Shown piece after piece: positions 1 through 6,114 of a stretch of 9,038 nucleotides of DNA. The notes beneath the pieces were generated by a model. That model was not told where the DNA came from. It ran no database searches and saw nothing but the letters and a program-made list of their open reading frames with translations. The DNA is from Humitalea sp038323655 (lineage in GTDB: Bacteria > Pseudomonadota > Alphaproteobacteria > Acetobacterales > Acetobacteraceae): NCBI GenBank assembly GCA_038323655.1, contig JBBQHE010000186.1:1-9038 (forward strand), in the 5' to 3' direction. Both the position numbers and the translations under genes were made by a program. How positions within the stretch are numbered: the stretch's first letter is position 1; every line of letters begins with the position of its first letter.

Positions 1-1
1 T

Positions 2-790
2 TTCCCGGAGTGGGAGGCCGATCTGGCCTCGGCGCAGGCCGCCAAGCTGGAGATGATCTGCCGCAAGCTGCGCCTGGCCCCCGGCGAGCGCTTCCTGGAT
101 ATCGGCTGCGGCTGGGGCGGGCTCGTCTGCCACGCGGCGCAGCAGCATGGCGTCACGGCGCATGGGGTGACGCTGAGCCAGGCGCAGTTCGACTTTGCGC
201 AGGCCAAGATCGCGCGGCTGGGCGTGGCCGATCGCGTCACCATCGAATTGAAGGATTTCCGGGCGTTGAGCGGCACCTTCGACAAGATCGCCAGCATCGG
301 CATGTTCGAACACGTCGGCCTGGACAATCGCGACACCTATGCCCGGCAGATACGCGACCTGCTGCGGCCGCGCGGCATCTACCTGCACCACGCGATCACC
401 CGGCCGATGAAGCGCAACGAAAAGGCCTTCCGCCACAAGCGGCCGGAATTCGCCGCCATCGTGAACTACGTCTTTCCGGGCAGCGAACTCGACCACATCG
501 GCGGCACCACCGATGCGCTGGAACGCAACGGCTTCGAGGTGCATGACACCGAGGCCTGGCGCGAGCACTACGCCCGCACGACGCGGCTCTGGGCGACAAG
601 CCTCTACCGCAACCGGGCGGCGGCCGAGGCCGAGGTCGGGGCCGCCAAGACCCGCATCTGGCTGCTGTATCTGGCCGGCGTGTCGCTGGCCTTCGAACGC
701 GGCACCATCGGCATCTTCCAGACGGTCGCGACCCGGCGTGCCCGCGGGGCCTCCGGCCTGCCGCCGACGCGCGGCGATCTCTACGCTTGA
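2..790 (+). CDS. cfa: Cyclopropane-fatty-acyl-phospholipid synthase family protein, 5'-truncated by window edge
   Basis: This SAM-dependent methyltransferase would add a methylene group across the double bond of unsaturated acyl chains in membrane phospholipids. The reading frame is open from base 2, so the N-terminal part lies outside the window; 262 residues remain. The fragment opens with a stretch resembling E. coli Cfa (SAQ.AKL.MIC.KL.L.PG), followed by the SAM-binding motif DIGCGWGGL and the motif GMFEHVG. Residues matching E. coli Cfa bicarbonate-site positions E239, H266, I268 and Y317 appear as Glu103 (FEHVG), His130 and Ile132 (YLHHAI) and Tyr190 (EHYARTT) of the fragment. The position equivalent to C139 lies upstream and cannot be seen. 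The C-terminal YLAG..LAFERG..GIFQ block also fits the family. The next gene on the same strand starts 55 bases downstream. These features make an active enzyme likely. The alphaproteobacterial family has several paralogues, so exact substrate and symbol are less certain than the family. Confidence 0.93.
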   Translation, partial: FPEWEADLASAQAAKLEMICRKLRLAPGERFLDIGCGWGGLVCHAAQQHGVTAHGVTLSQAQFDFAQAKIARLGVADRVTIELKDFRALSGTFDKIASIGMFEHVGLDNRDTYARQIRDLLRPRGIYLHHAITRPMKRNEKAFRHKRPEFAAIVNYVFPGSELDHIGGTTDALERNGFEVHDTEAWREHYARTTRLWATSLYRNRAAAEAEVGAAKTRIWLLYLAGVSLAFERGTIGIFQTVATRRARGASGLPPTRGDLYA

Positions 791-833
791 GCCTTCCTTA
801 ACCACCGGCCGGCACTCTGCGCCGATCCCCGAT

Positions 834-837
834 GGAG
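834..837 (+). promoter_or_regulatory. Ribosome binding site that decides the TTG start at 846
   Basis: GGAG lies eight bases upstream of an in-frame TTG at 846, an ideal spacing. No ATG occurs in this frame between the end of the preceding gene and the GAF domain. The only nearby ATG (832) is in another frame. The next in-frame alternative is GTG at 873, which would trim nine residues and lacks a comparable site. Confidence 0.55.
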
Positions 838-845
838 CCGCCGCC

Positions 846-2084
846 TTGCTGCAAGACATCATCGCCGACGGCGTGCTTCATGGCGGCGACGGCAAGGCCG
901 CCATCCAGCGCGCCCTCGGCGCCGCGCGCCGCCACCTGGGGGTGGAGGTCGCCTATGTCTCCGAATTCGTGGGCGACCAGAGCGTCTTTCGCCATGTCGA
1001 TGCGCCGGGGCTGGAGGCGCTGATCAAGCCCGGCGACGAACGATCGCTGGACGACGTCTATTGTCGCCATATCCTGGCCGGGCGCCTGCCCGAACTCATG
1101 CCCGATACCGCCGACTACCCGCTGACCGCGACGCTGCCGATCACCCGTGCCGTGCCGATCGGCGCCCATGTCAGCGTGCCGCTGCGCCTGCCGGACGGCA
1201 GCACCTATGGCATGTTCTGCTGCCTGAGCCCGACGCCCAATCGCACGCTGAACGGCCGCGACCTGGAACTGATGCGGGTGCTGGCCGATGTCACCGCACA
1301 TCAGATCGCTGCGGACATCGCGGCCGAGCGCGACATCGCTGCGGCCCGTGCGATGATCGACCGGGTGATCGAGGAAGGCGCCTTCACCTTCCAGTACCAG
1401 CCGATCTTCGGGCTGAAGCCCTTTCGCCTGCTGGGGTTCGAGGCGCTGTGCCGCTTCACCGCCGCCCCCTATCGCAGCCCCGACCACTGGTTCAACGATG
1501 CCGCCCGCGCCGGGCGGGGCGTCGCGCTGGAACTGGCTGCGATCGAAAAGGCCGTCGCGGCCCTGGCCGTGTTGCCGGATGAGATCTTCGTCTCGATCAA
1601 TGCCTCGCCGGAAACCGTCAGCAGCGGGCGCCTGCCGGCAGCCCTGCGCGACATGCCGATGGAGCGGCTGATCCTGGAGGTCACGGAACACGCCCCGGTC
1701 GCCGACTACGCCGCCTTGTTCGCCTGCCTGGCGCCGCTGCGCGCGGCCGGCGCCCGGCTTGCGATCGATGATGCCGGGGCGGGCTATGCCGGGCTGCAGC
1801 ACATCCTTCAGCTCAAGCCCGATGTCATCAAGCTCGACATGGGGCTGACCCGGTCGGTGGACACCGACCAGGCCCGGCGCGCCTTGGCCTCGGCGCTCGC
1901 CTATTTCGCGGCGGAGACGCATTGCTCGATCGTGGCCGAGGGGATCGAGACCGCGACCGAACTCGCGACCTTGCGCGAATTGGGTGTCGCCAAGGGTCAG
2001 GGCTATCTGCTCGGCCGCCCGCTCACCTTGTCGGATGCCATCGCCCTGGCGCGGGAGGGTGCGGCCGCTCACGCCTTGGCGTGA
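846..2084 (+). CDS. GAF-EAL protein, predicted active cyclic-di-GMP phosphodiesterase
   Basis: The predicted role is hydrolysis of cyclic-di-GMP to pGpG in the cytoplasm, controlled by an N-terminal sensor. From the TTG start it has 412 residues. A GAF domain spans about 15-155, with the family-like stretches DDVYCRH (Tyr72-Cys73), GRLPELMPDT and YGMFCCLS (Cys125/126). An EAL domain spans about 175-400. The catalytic set is complete: E-A-L at 199-201, Asn252 (SINAS), Glu278 (LILEVTE), Asp308-Asp309, Lys329 (VIKLD), Glu365 (AEGIET) and Gln385 (KGQGY). Loop 6 reads DDAGAGYAGL rather than DDFGTGYSSL, a variant known in some EAL families and not expected to abolish activity. There is no GGDEF domain and no membrane segment. 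The GAF ligand cannot be read from sequence. The frame is open upstream into the lipid gene, but that extension is Arg/Pro/Ser-rich and looks non-coding. Confidence 0.9.
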   Translation: MLQDIIADGVLHGGDGKAAIQRALGAARRHLGVEVAYVSEFVGDQSVFRHVDAPGLEALIKPGDERSLDDVYCRHILAGRLPELMPDTADYPLTATLPITRAVPIGAHVSVPLRLPDGSTYGMFCCLSPTPNRTLNGRDLELMRVLADVTAHQIAADIAAERDIAAARAMIDRVIEEGAFTFQYQPIFGLKPFRLLGFEALCRFTAAPYRSPDHWFNDAARAGRGVALELAAIEKAVAALAVLPDEIFVSINASPETVSSGRLPAALRDMPMERLILEVTEHAPVADYAALFACLAPLRAAGARLAIDDAGAGYAGLQHILQLKPDVIKLDMGLTRSVDTDQARRALASALAYFAAETHCSIVAEGIETATELATLRELGVAKGQGYLLGRPLTLSDAIALAREGAAAHALA

Positions 2085-2113
2085 TACACAGCAGGTCGGA
2101 AGCGGCCTATGCT
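2085..2113 (+). promoter_or_regulatory. Possible sigma-70-type promoter for the SPFH-NfeD pair
   Basis: TACACA (2085-2090) and TATGCT (2108-2113) are separated by 17 bases, each matching four of six consensus positions. Transcription would begin near 2120, just before the AAGGGG ribosome site at 2125-2130. The 55-base gap after the GAF-EAL stop leaves room for an independent promoter. Support is motif and spacing only. Confidence 0.3.
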
Positions 2114-2139
2114 ACCCCCGGAACAAGGGGATCGCGCGC

Positions 2140-3201
2140 ATGGATTTCGGCATTTCCGGCACCACCATCGTCCTGCTCGTCATCCTGGTGCTGGCCGTGG
2201 TCACGGTCAGCCAGGGCATACGCACCATCCCACAAGGCGAGGTCTGGACCGTCGAGCGTTTCGGCGCCTTCACCCGGTTGCTGCCGCCGGGGCTGAACTT
2301 CATCGTCCCCTACATCGACCGCATCGGCCGGCGGCTGAACGTGCAGGAGACGGTGCTCGACATTCCCGAGCAATCGGTGATCACCAAGGACAATGCGACC
2401 GTCGCGGTCGATGGTATCGTGTATTTCCGCATCATGGACCCGGCCCGCGCAGGCTATGCCGTGCAGGACCTGACCTTCGCGCTCAAAAGCCTGTCCATGA
2501 CCAATATCCGTGCGGTCATCGGTGAGATGGAGATGGATGCGACCCTCTCTTCCCGCGACCGCATCAATTCCTCTTTGCTCGCGATCCTGGACGGCGCGAC
2601 CGAACCCTGGTGGGTGAAGGTCAGCCGCGTCGAGATTCGCAAGATCGAGCCGCCCGACAACCTGATCCGCGCGATGAACCTGCAGATGAGCAGCGAGCGC
2701 GAACGCCGCGCCACCGTCGCCAAAGCCGAGGGCGACCGTGAGGCTGAGGTCAAGCGCGCCGAGGGTGCCAAGGCCGCCATCGTGCTGGCCGCCGAAGGCC
2801 GGCGGGATGCCGCCTATCGCGACGCCGAGGCACGCGAACGCCTGGCCCAGGCCGAGGCCGCCGCGACCCAGATGATCGCGGACGTGGCCGACCAGGCCGG
2901 TGAGGCGGCGTTGCGCTACTTCATCGCGGAGAAATACGTCGCGGCCTTTCAGTCCATCGTCTCCTCCAACAACTCGCGCCTGGTGCTGCTGCCGATGGAA
3001 TCCGCGGGCCTGGCCAGTGGCATCATCCAGGCGATGGAATTGCTGAAGGGCGGCCCGCCCTCGGGCGGCGGCACCACCGGCACCGGCACGCGCACGCCGC
3101 GCCCGCCGCCGGAACAGACCCCCATGCCGCCGATGGGGGCACTGCCCTCGGGCCTGCCGACCACTTCGACGCCGGGGGCCTCGCCGTGGAAAATTGGCTG
3201 A
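2140..3201 (+). CDS. qmcA: SPFH-domain (stomatin/paraslipin, QmcA-type) membrane protein
   Basis: QmcA-type SPFH proteins form large membrane-anchored oligomers that organise membrane microdomains and are tied to membrane protein quality control. This one has 353 residues. An N-terminal membrane anchor lies at about 9-25. The SPFH (Band 7) domain runs from about 28 to 180 and contains IPQGEVWTVERFG, PPGLNFIVPYID, DIPEQSVITKDN and VDGIVYFRI. A charged Ala/Glu/Arg-rich coiled coil follows at about 184-250. The segment LLPME and following helix resemble the paraslipin C-terminus. An unusual Gly/Pro/Thr-rich tail follows at about 304-350. The ATG at 2140 is chosen because AAGGGG sits nine bases upstream and the anchor begins at once. 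The coding sequence overlaps the next gene by 16 bases, implying translational coupling. The qmcA symbol is by family resemblance. Confidence 0.92.
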   Translation: MDFGISGTTIVLLVILVLAVVTVSQGIRTIPQGEVWTVERFGAFTRLLPPGLNFIVPYIDRIGRRLNVQETVLDIPEQSVITKDNATVAVDGIVYFRIMDPARAGYAVQDLTFALKSLSMTNIRAVIGEMEMDATLSSRDRINSSLLAILDGATEPWWVKVSRVEIRKIEPPDNLIRAMNLQMSSERERRATVAKAEGDREAEVKRAEGAKAAIVLAAEGRRDAAYRDAEARERLAQAEAAATQMIADVADQAGEAALRYFIAEKYVAAFQSIVSSNNSRLVLLPMESAGLASGIIQAMELLKGGPPSGGGTTGTGTRTPRPPPEQTPMPPMGALPSGLPTTSTPGASPWKIG

Positions 3202-3611
3202 TCTGGGTGCTGGCAGGGTTGGTGGCGCTGGGGGCGGAGATGCTGATCCCCGGGGCGTTTCTGCTCTGGATCGGGGCGGCGGCGATCGGGGCGGGGCTGG
3301 TGCTGGCGGGGCTGGACACGCCCTTCTGGGCGACCTGCCTCGTGTTCCTCGTGCTGCTGGCGGGCGGTGTCACCTTCTCGCTCAAGCGCAGCCGCCCCAA
3401 GCCCACCCACCGGTTGAACACCGCGGACGCGGGGCTCGCGGGCCGGGTCGGCGTGCTGCTGGCGCCCGATGGGTCGGGGCTGCGCGTGCGCATCGGCGAC
3501 AGCGACTGGTCGGCCCGCCTGCCGCGCGACGTCGCGACCCCTCCCGAGATCGGCGCCCGCGTGCTGGTCGAGGCGGTGGACGGCACCACGCTGATCATCC
3601 GCCCGGATTGA
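3186..3611 (+). CDS. NfeD-family membrane protein, partner of the SPFH protein
   Basis: This is a 141-residue membrane protein of the short NfeD type (YbbJ-like, without a ClpP-like protease domain). These are encoded next to stomatin/paraslipin genes and are thought to assist their assembly. Two or three hydrophobic segments lie at about 5-43 and 47-66 (ending GGVTFSLKR). A C-terminal OB-fold-like domain lies at about 78-140, with the typical G..G.V...L.P.G, V.IGD..W.A and G..VLVEAVDGTTLIIRP pattern. The start is GTG at 3186, with a GGGGG run at 3174-3178 seven bases upstream. The start falls inside the 3' end of the SPFH gene (16-base overlap). It ends at a TGA inside a hairpin shared with the convergent gene. 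Confidence 0.9.
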   Translation: MENWLIWVLAGLVALGAEMLIPGAFLLWIGAAAIGAGLVLAGLDTPFWATCLVFLVLLAGGVTFSLKRSRPKPTHRLNTADAGLAGRVGVLLAPDGSGLRVRIGDSDWSARLPRDVATPPEIGARVLVEAVDGTTLIIRPD

Positions 3612-3634
3612 ACGGTCCTGGCCGGGCCGTTCAA
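3608..3634. terminator. Symmetrical hairpin between convergent genes, likely bidirectional terminator
   Basis: TTGAACGG (3608-3615) is the exact reverse complement of CCGTTCAA (3627-3634). The stem can be extended inward by a G-T wobble and two G-C pairs, leaving a five-base loop. The stop codons of both converging genes (3609-3611 plus, 3631-3633 minus) lie within the stem. Neither side has a T-run, so it is not a textbook intrinsic terminator. Confidence 0.6.
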
Positions 3635-4302
3635 TAGATCGGCGGCGTTGCCCGACCGATCGTGTACGCCGCGCGGTAATCCTTATCGTAGCCGGAAAAG
3701 TAGAAATAGGAATCGATGATCTGCGCCCAGTCGGCGGACTTGATCTGCCAGGCGAAGTGGCCGTGGTTCGAATCAAAGATCTGGAACACCCCGGGCCCCT
3801 TGGCACCCGGCGGCTTGGCGTGGCGCATGGCGATGGCATGCGCCCATTCGGTGCCACGCAGCGAGACGTAGTAGCAGCCGTAGGACTGCTTCACGATCCG
3901 AGCCAGCTTCTGCCCGGTCGGCCGCGTATTCGCATCCTCCTGCAGGTCGGATGCCAGGAACATCTGTGCCAGGCCCAGCGCATAGGCGATGCGTTGTGGC
4001 GCCGTCGGGTGCACCGCGTTGTTGAACATCTCGATCTTGTTTTGATAGACCGTCGCCTGCCAATCCGTCCCGTTGAACCATTTGACTTTCTCGCCGCCCA
4101 CCACGTAGCCCGGCGCGCCCTTGTAGTCGGTGCCCTGGTAGGCGAGGCGAATCCAGCGAACAGCCAACCCCGCGCAATAGCCGTCGCTGACATTGCCCCA
4201 AGGACCATCCTGCGCGATGGGGTCGGTCAGGCTCTGGTTCATCCAGTAGACCAGATGGCCGTGCCGGGCGGCGCTGCCAACAAACGAGTCCATATCGGGC
4301 AT
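3631..4302 (-). CDS. YopT-type (peptidase C58-like) cysteine protease
   Basis: This is a 223-residue protein with the motif order of the YopT/AvrPphB papain-like cysteine proteases. The nucleophile block is DGYCAGLAVRWI with Cys43. The histidine block is EWAHAIAMRH with His155. The acidic block is FQIFDSNHGHF with Asp178. In the family the triad is C-H-D, with a G.C.GL...W helix at the cysteine and a FD.N.G.F strand at the aspartate, all matched here. No signal peptide or membrane segment is visible. The ATG at 4302 is chosen because AAGG lies six bases upstream on the minus strand (4312-4309). A second ATG at 4293 would remove three residues. GC is about 62% by hand count, with some blocks below 50%, against about 70% in neighbours, which suggests acquisition. 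Known C58 members are secreted effectors or toxin domains; no secretion genes are present here, so target and role are unknown. Family assignment is motif-based. Confidence 0.75.
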   Translation of the reverse strand: MPDMDSFVGSAARHGHLVYWMNQSLTDPIAQDGPWGNVSDGYCAGLAVRWIRLAYQGTDYKGAPGYVVGGEKVKWFNGTDWQATVYQNKIEMFNNAVHPTAPQRIAYALGLAQMFLASDLQEDANTRPTGQKLARIVKQSYGCYYVSLRGTEWAHAIAMRHAKPPGAKGPGVFQIFDSNHGHFAWQIKSADWAQIIDSYFYFSGYDKDYRAAYTIGRATPPIY

Positions 4303-4335
4303 GTCGCGCCTTATCTCTCTCGCAGGCCAAGGTTT

Positions 4336-4351
4336 CATGCGGCGTCGCATG
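4336..4351. repeat. Inverted repeat CATGCG-GCGT-CGCATG upstream of the C58 protease gene
   Basis: A perfect six-base inverted repeat with a four-base spacer starts 34 bases upstream of the protease start, in the divergent spacer. It could be an operator for the protease gene. With such short arms in GC-rich DNA it could also be chance. Confidence 0.3.
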
Positions 4352-4445
4352 CGTCCAGCATTTCGCAGCGCCGGCGACCCGGCGCGCTGCCCTGGCGGCA
4401 AGCCCTGCCGGACCGGCCGCGCTATGCGGGGCAGAGGCCTGCCGG

Positions 4446-4467
4446 ATGGCGCCTTCGGCGGCGCCAT
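4446..4467. repeat. Perfect stem-loop ATGGCGCC-TTCGGC-GGCGCCAT in the leader of the 4502 gene
   Basis: Two eight-base arms pair perfectly around a six-base loop, ending 34 bases before the chosen ATG at 4502. In RNA it would form a stable hairpin in the leader. One arm contains an alternative in-frame ATG at 4466, which would therefore be occluded; this favours the later start. It could be a transcription attenuator, a leader structure or a dyad operator. Confidence 0.45.
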
Positions 4468-4501
4468 GACACGCTGTCCGCACCCACGGATCGCGACCAC
4501 G

Positions 4502-5200
4502 ATGGCTGAGGACAGCACCGGCGCCACCCGCCATGCCCGGATCATGCAGGGCCGAAGCCCGGTCTTCGGCCCCACGCTCGATGCGCTCGTCCGCGATGTG
4601 GAGGCGCGTGTGCCGATCGCTGTGCGGGCGGCGCATCGCGACATGCTGGAAACCTGGCCTATCGACCCGGACGGCACGGTGCAGCAGGCCGAGGCGCTGT
4701 TCGACCGCCTGGCCGCGCTGCGCGCCGCACCTGTGCTGGTGCCGTCGCATATCAGCCCCGGGTCGCGGGCCAAGGCGGCCCTGGGCCTGGTGCTGGGCGC
4801 GGTGGTGGGCGTGCCGGCCGGCGCGCTCGGCTACTTCATCGCCCATGCGGCCCTGTTGCCCTATGCGCTGCGCGACTCGGAGGCGTTGATGTGGATCATC
4901 ATCGCCGCGGTCATCGGCCTGTGCGCGATGGTGGGGGCGCGGCAGGGCTTGCGGCCGACCCGCATGGGCCATGCCCTGGCCCATGCGATGATCGCGTTTC
5001 TGCCGGGCGCGGTGGTCTTTGCCCTGGCCGCCGCCTTTGCGGCCGATGCGCTGGGCCGGGTCTTGCGGGTCTCGCAGATGGAGGGTGCCTTCGCCATGGG
5101 CATCGTCTTCACCATCATGCCCATCGGCGGCTTTCTGGGCGGGGTCGGCTGTGCTGCCTGGGCCGCGCGGCGCGCCTGGCGGCGATGGGGTGCAGGCTGA
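4502..5200 (+). CDS. Four-pass membrane protein of unknown function
   Basis: I do not recognise this 232-residue protein. Residues 1-88 are soluble and mildly helical, with PVLVPSHISPGSRAK just before the membrane part. Four hydrophobic segments follow, at about 93-120, 129-146, 158-184 and 196-219. The third is preceded by LRPTRMGHALAHAM; the last contains IMPIGGFLGGVGC. The C-terminus is basic (AARRAWRRW). The segment order fits an inner-membrane protein. The ATG at 4502 is preferred because the upstream frame is Arg-rich and non-coding in character and contains a hairpin. The ribosome site is weak (GGA 11 bases upstream), so ATGs at 4466 or 4544 remain possible. The gene diverges from the C58 protease gene across a 199-base spacer. 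Nothing in it suggests an immunity role beyond this position. Confidence 0.7.
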   Translation: MAEDSTGATRHARIMQGRSPVFGPTLDALVRDVEARVPIAVRAAHRDMLETWPIDPDGTVQQAEALFDRLAALRAAPVLVPSHISPGSRAKAALGLVLGAVVGVPAGALGYFIAHAALLPYALRDSEALMWIIIAAVIGLCAMVGARQGLRPTRMGHALAHAMIAFLPGAVVFALAAAFAADALGRVLRVSQMEGAFAMGIVFTIMPIGGFLGGVGCAAWAARRAWRRWGAG

Positions 5201-5210
5201 ACCTGGGCCA

Positions 5211-5228
5211 GCCCGGGCTTGCCCGGGC
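5211..5228. repeat. Doubled palindrome GCCCGGGC-TT-GCCCGGGC after the 4502 gene
   Basis: Two copies of the self-complementary octamer GCCCGGGC are separated by TT, starting 10 bases after the stop codon. Each copy is a palindrome and the pair is also an inverted repeat. It may fold as a terminator-like hairpin, but no T-run follows. The 126-base spacer holding it shows no other gene I can support. Confidence 0.35.
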
Positions 5229-5326
5229 GCGGGTGCCATGAACGGGCGCGGACTGTCCGCAGGAGTTTGGTGTCCGCCAGGTAACACTGCTTGAACCCGG
5301 GCAGCATCGGCGCAACATCTTGGCCC

Positions 5327-5629
5327 ATGAACGACCCGCGCCGCCCCCCCGTAATCCTGGACATGACGCCCGAGGGTGACTTCCGCGTGCCGCCCGCGGG
5401 CGCCGCCCCGATCGACCGCGCCGTTGGTCGGGTCGGCGGCATCGCGATGGGCGTGGCCGGTGTGGCACTCGCGCTGACCCTGGGCGCGCTGGCCATCGCC
5501 GCCCTGACCGTGCTGATCCCGATCATGCTGGTGGCTGGGGCGATCGGCTTCGGCGCCCTGTGGTGGCGTGTGCGCAAGCTGCGCCAGCAGGGTCATACGG
5601 GACCGTTCTTCGTGGTCCTGCGCCGGTAA
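5327..5629 (+). CDS. Small membrane protein of unknown function (100 aa)
   Basis: I do not recognise this protein. A proline-rich soluble start (MNDPRRPPVILDMTPEGDFRVPP, shown here only as a motif) leads to a long Ala/Gly/Leu-rich hydrophobic region at about 35-81. That region is enough for two membrane passes, and a basic stretch RVRKLRQQ follows. The tail ends GPFFVVLRR. A TTG at 5291 would lengthen it by 12 residues; the ATG at 5327 is preferred although no strong ribosome site is visible. The next small membrane gene starts 29 bases downstream on the same strand, suggesting co-transcription. Confidence 0.6.
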   Translation: MNDPRRPPVILDMTPEGDFRVPPAGAAPIDRAVGRVGGIAMGVAGVALALTLGALAIAALTVLIPIMLVAGAIGFGALWWRVRKLRQQGHTGPFFVVLRR

Positions 5630-5658
5630 CCAGACGGCCACGCGGCACCGGGTCGGCC

Positions 5659-5997
5659 ATGACGCCTTTCCGTGTCGATCCGGCCCGGCTGTATGATGTG
5701 CGGGCCGACGGCACCGCGGAAACCTGCGTGCCGGTGACTGAGGCGCAGCTTCTGCGCCACCGCTTGCTGGTCCGCCGCTGCTGGGTGGGGGCAGTGTTGC
5801 TCAACGCCGGCGCGATGGGCGCCTCCGCCATGGCCGCGGCGGTGCTGGGTTGGGGGGCTGCGGCCCGCGTCGCCCTTTTGGCCCTCGCCGCCATGCCGCT
5901 TCTGGCCGTGGCCCCGCTGCTGGCCCGCTTCGGCACGCCGGCCGGTCGCCGCGCATGGCGCCGCCGCCCACCTGACTTCGGCAGTGGCTCGGGCTGA
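5659..5997 (+). CDS. Small two-pass membrane protein of unknown function (112 aa)
   Basis: I do not recognise this protein. A 30-residue soluble start (FRVDPARLYDVRADG, then VPVTEAQ) and a basic helix LLRHRLLVRR precede two hydrophobic segments at about 42-66 and 70-90. The tail is strongly basic (RRAWRRRPP). By the positive-inside rule both ends would be cytoplasmic. It follows the 100-residue membrane gene by 29 bases and resembles it in plan: a short polar N-terminus, a two-segment hairpin and a basic C-terminus. I cannot see real sequence identity between them. The ATG at 5659 has only a weak G-rich ribosome site (GGGTCGG). Confidence 0.6.
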   Translation: MTPFRVDPARLYDVRADGTAETCVPVTEAQLLRHRLLVRRCWVGAVLLNAGAMGASAMAAAVLGWGAAARVALLALAAMPLLAVAPLLARFGTPAGRRAWRRRPPDFGSGSG

Positions 5998-6114
5998 CCC
6001 TGGCGTGATCCTTGGGCCCGGCACGCATCCGGCTCGCTTTACCCTTCGTTCAGCAGATCGTGCCACGCTCGCGCTATGCGAGGTCTCCACCCCCCCTTTC
6101 CCGACGCCTGACCG

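Noticed and set aside
513..845. N-terminal extension of the GAF-EAL protein into the lipid synthase gene
   Set aside because: The extension is Arg/Pro/Ser-rich, overlaps a conserved coding region, and the TTG at 846 has a well-placed ribosome site.
798..2072. A 424-codon minus-strand frame opposite the GAF-EAL gene
   Set aside because: The plus-strand frame carries all EAL catalytic motifs; the antisense product has no recognisable domain.
1984..2139. Longer N-terminus for the SPFH protein starting inside the GAF-EAL gene
   Set aside because: ATG at 2140 has AAGGGG at correct spacing and places the membrane anchor at the N-terminus as in the family.
4303..4773. N-terminal extension of the C58-like protease on the minus strand
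   Set aside because: The extra residues are Arg/Ser-rich, overlap the 4502 membrane gene, and the ATG at 4302 has its own ribosome site.
5188..5328. Minus-strand start at 5328 whose first residues (GQDVAPMLPGFKQCYLADT) look protein-like
   Set aside because: The stretch is short, has no convincing ribosome site or family match, and runs on into antisense of the 4502 gene. Kept only as a possible decayed remnant.
3773..5641. A 622-codon open frame on the minus strand spanning several plus-strand genes
   Set aside because: Its composition (Arg, His, Gln, Pro, Gly) is that of an antisense shadow in GC-rich DNA, and it overlaps well-supported genes.
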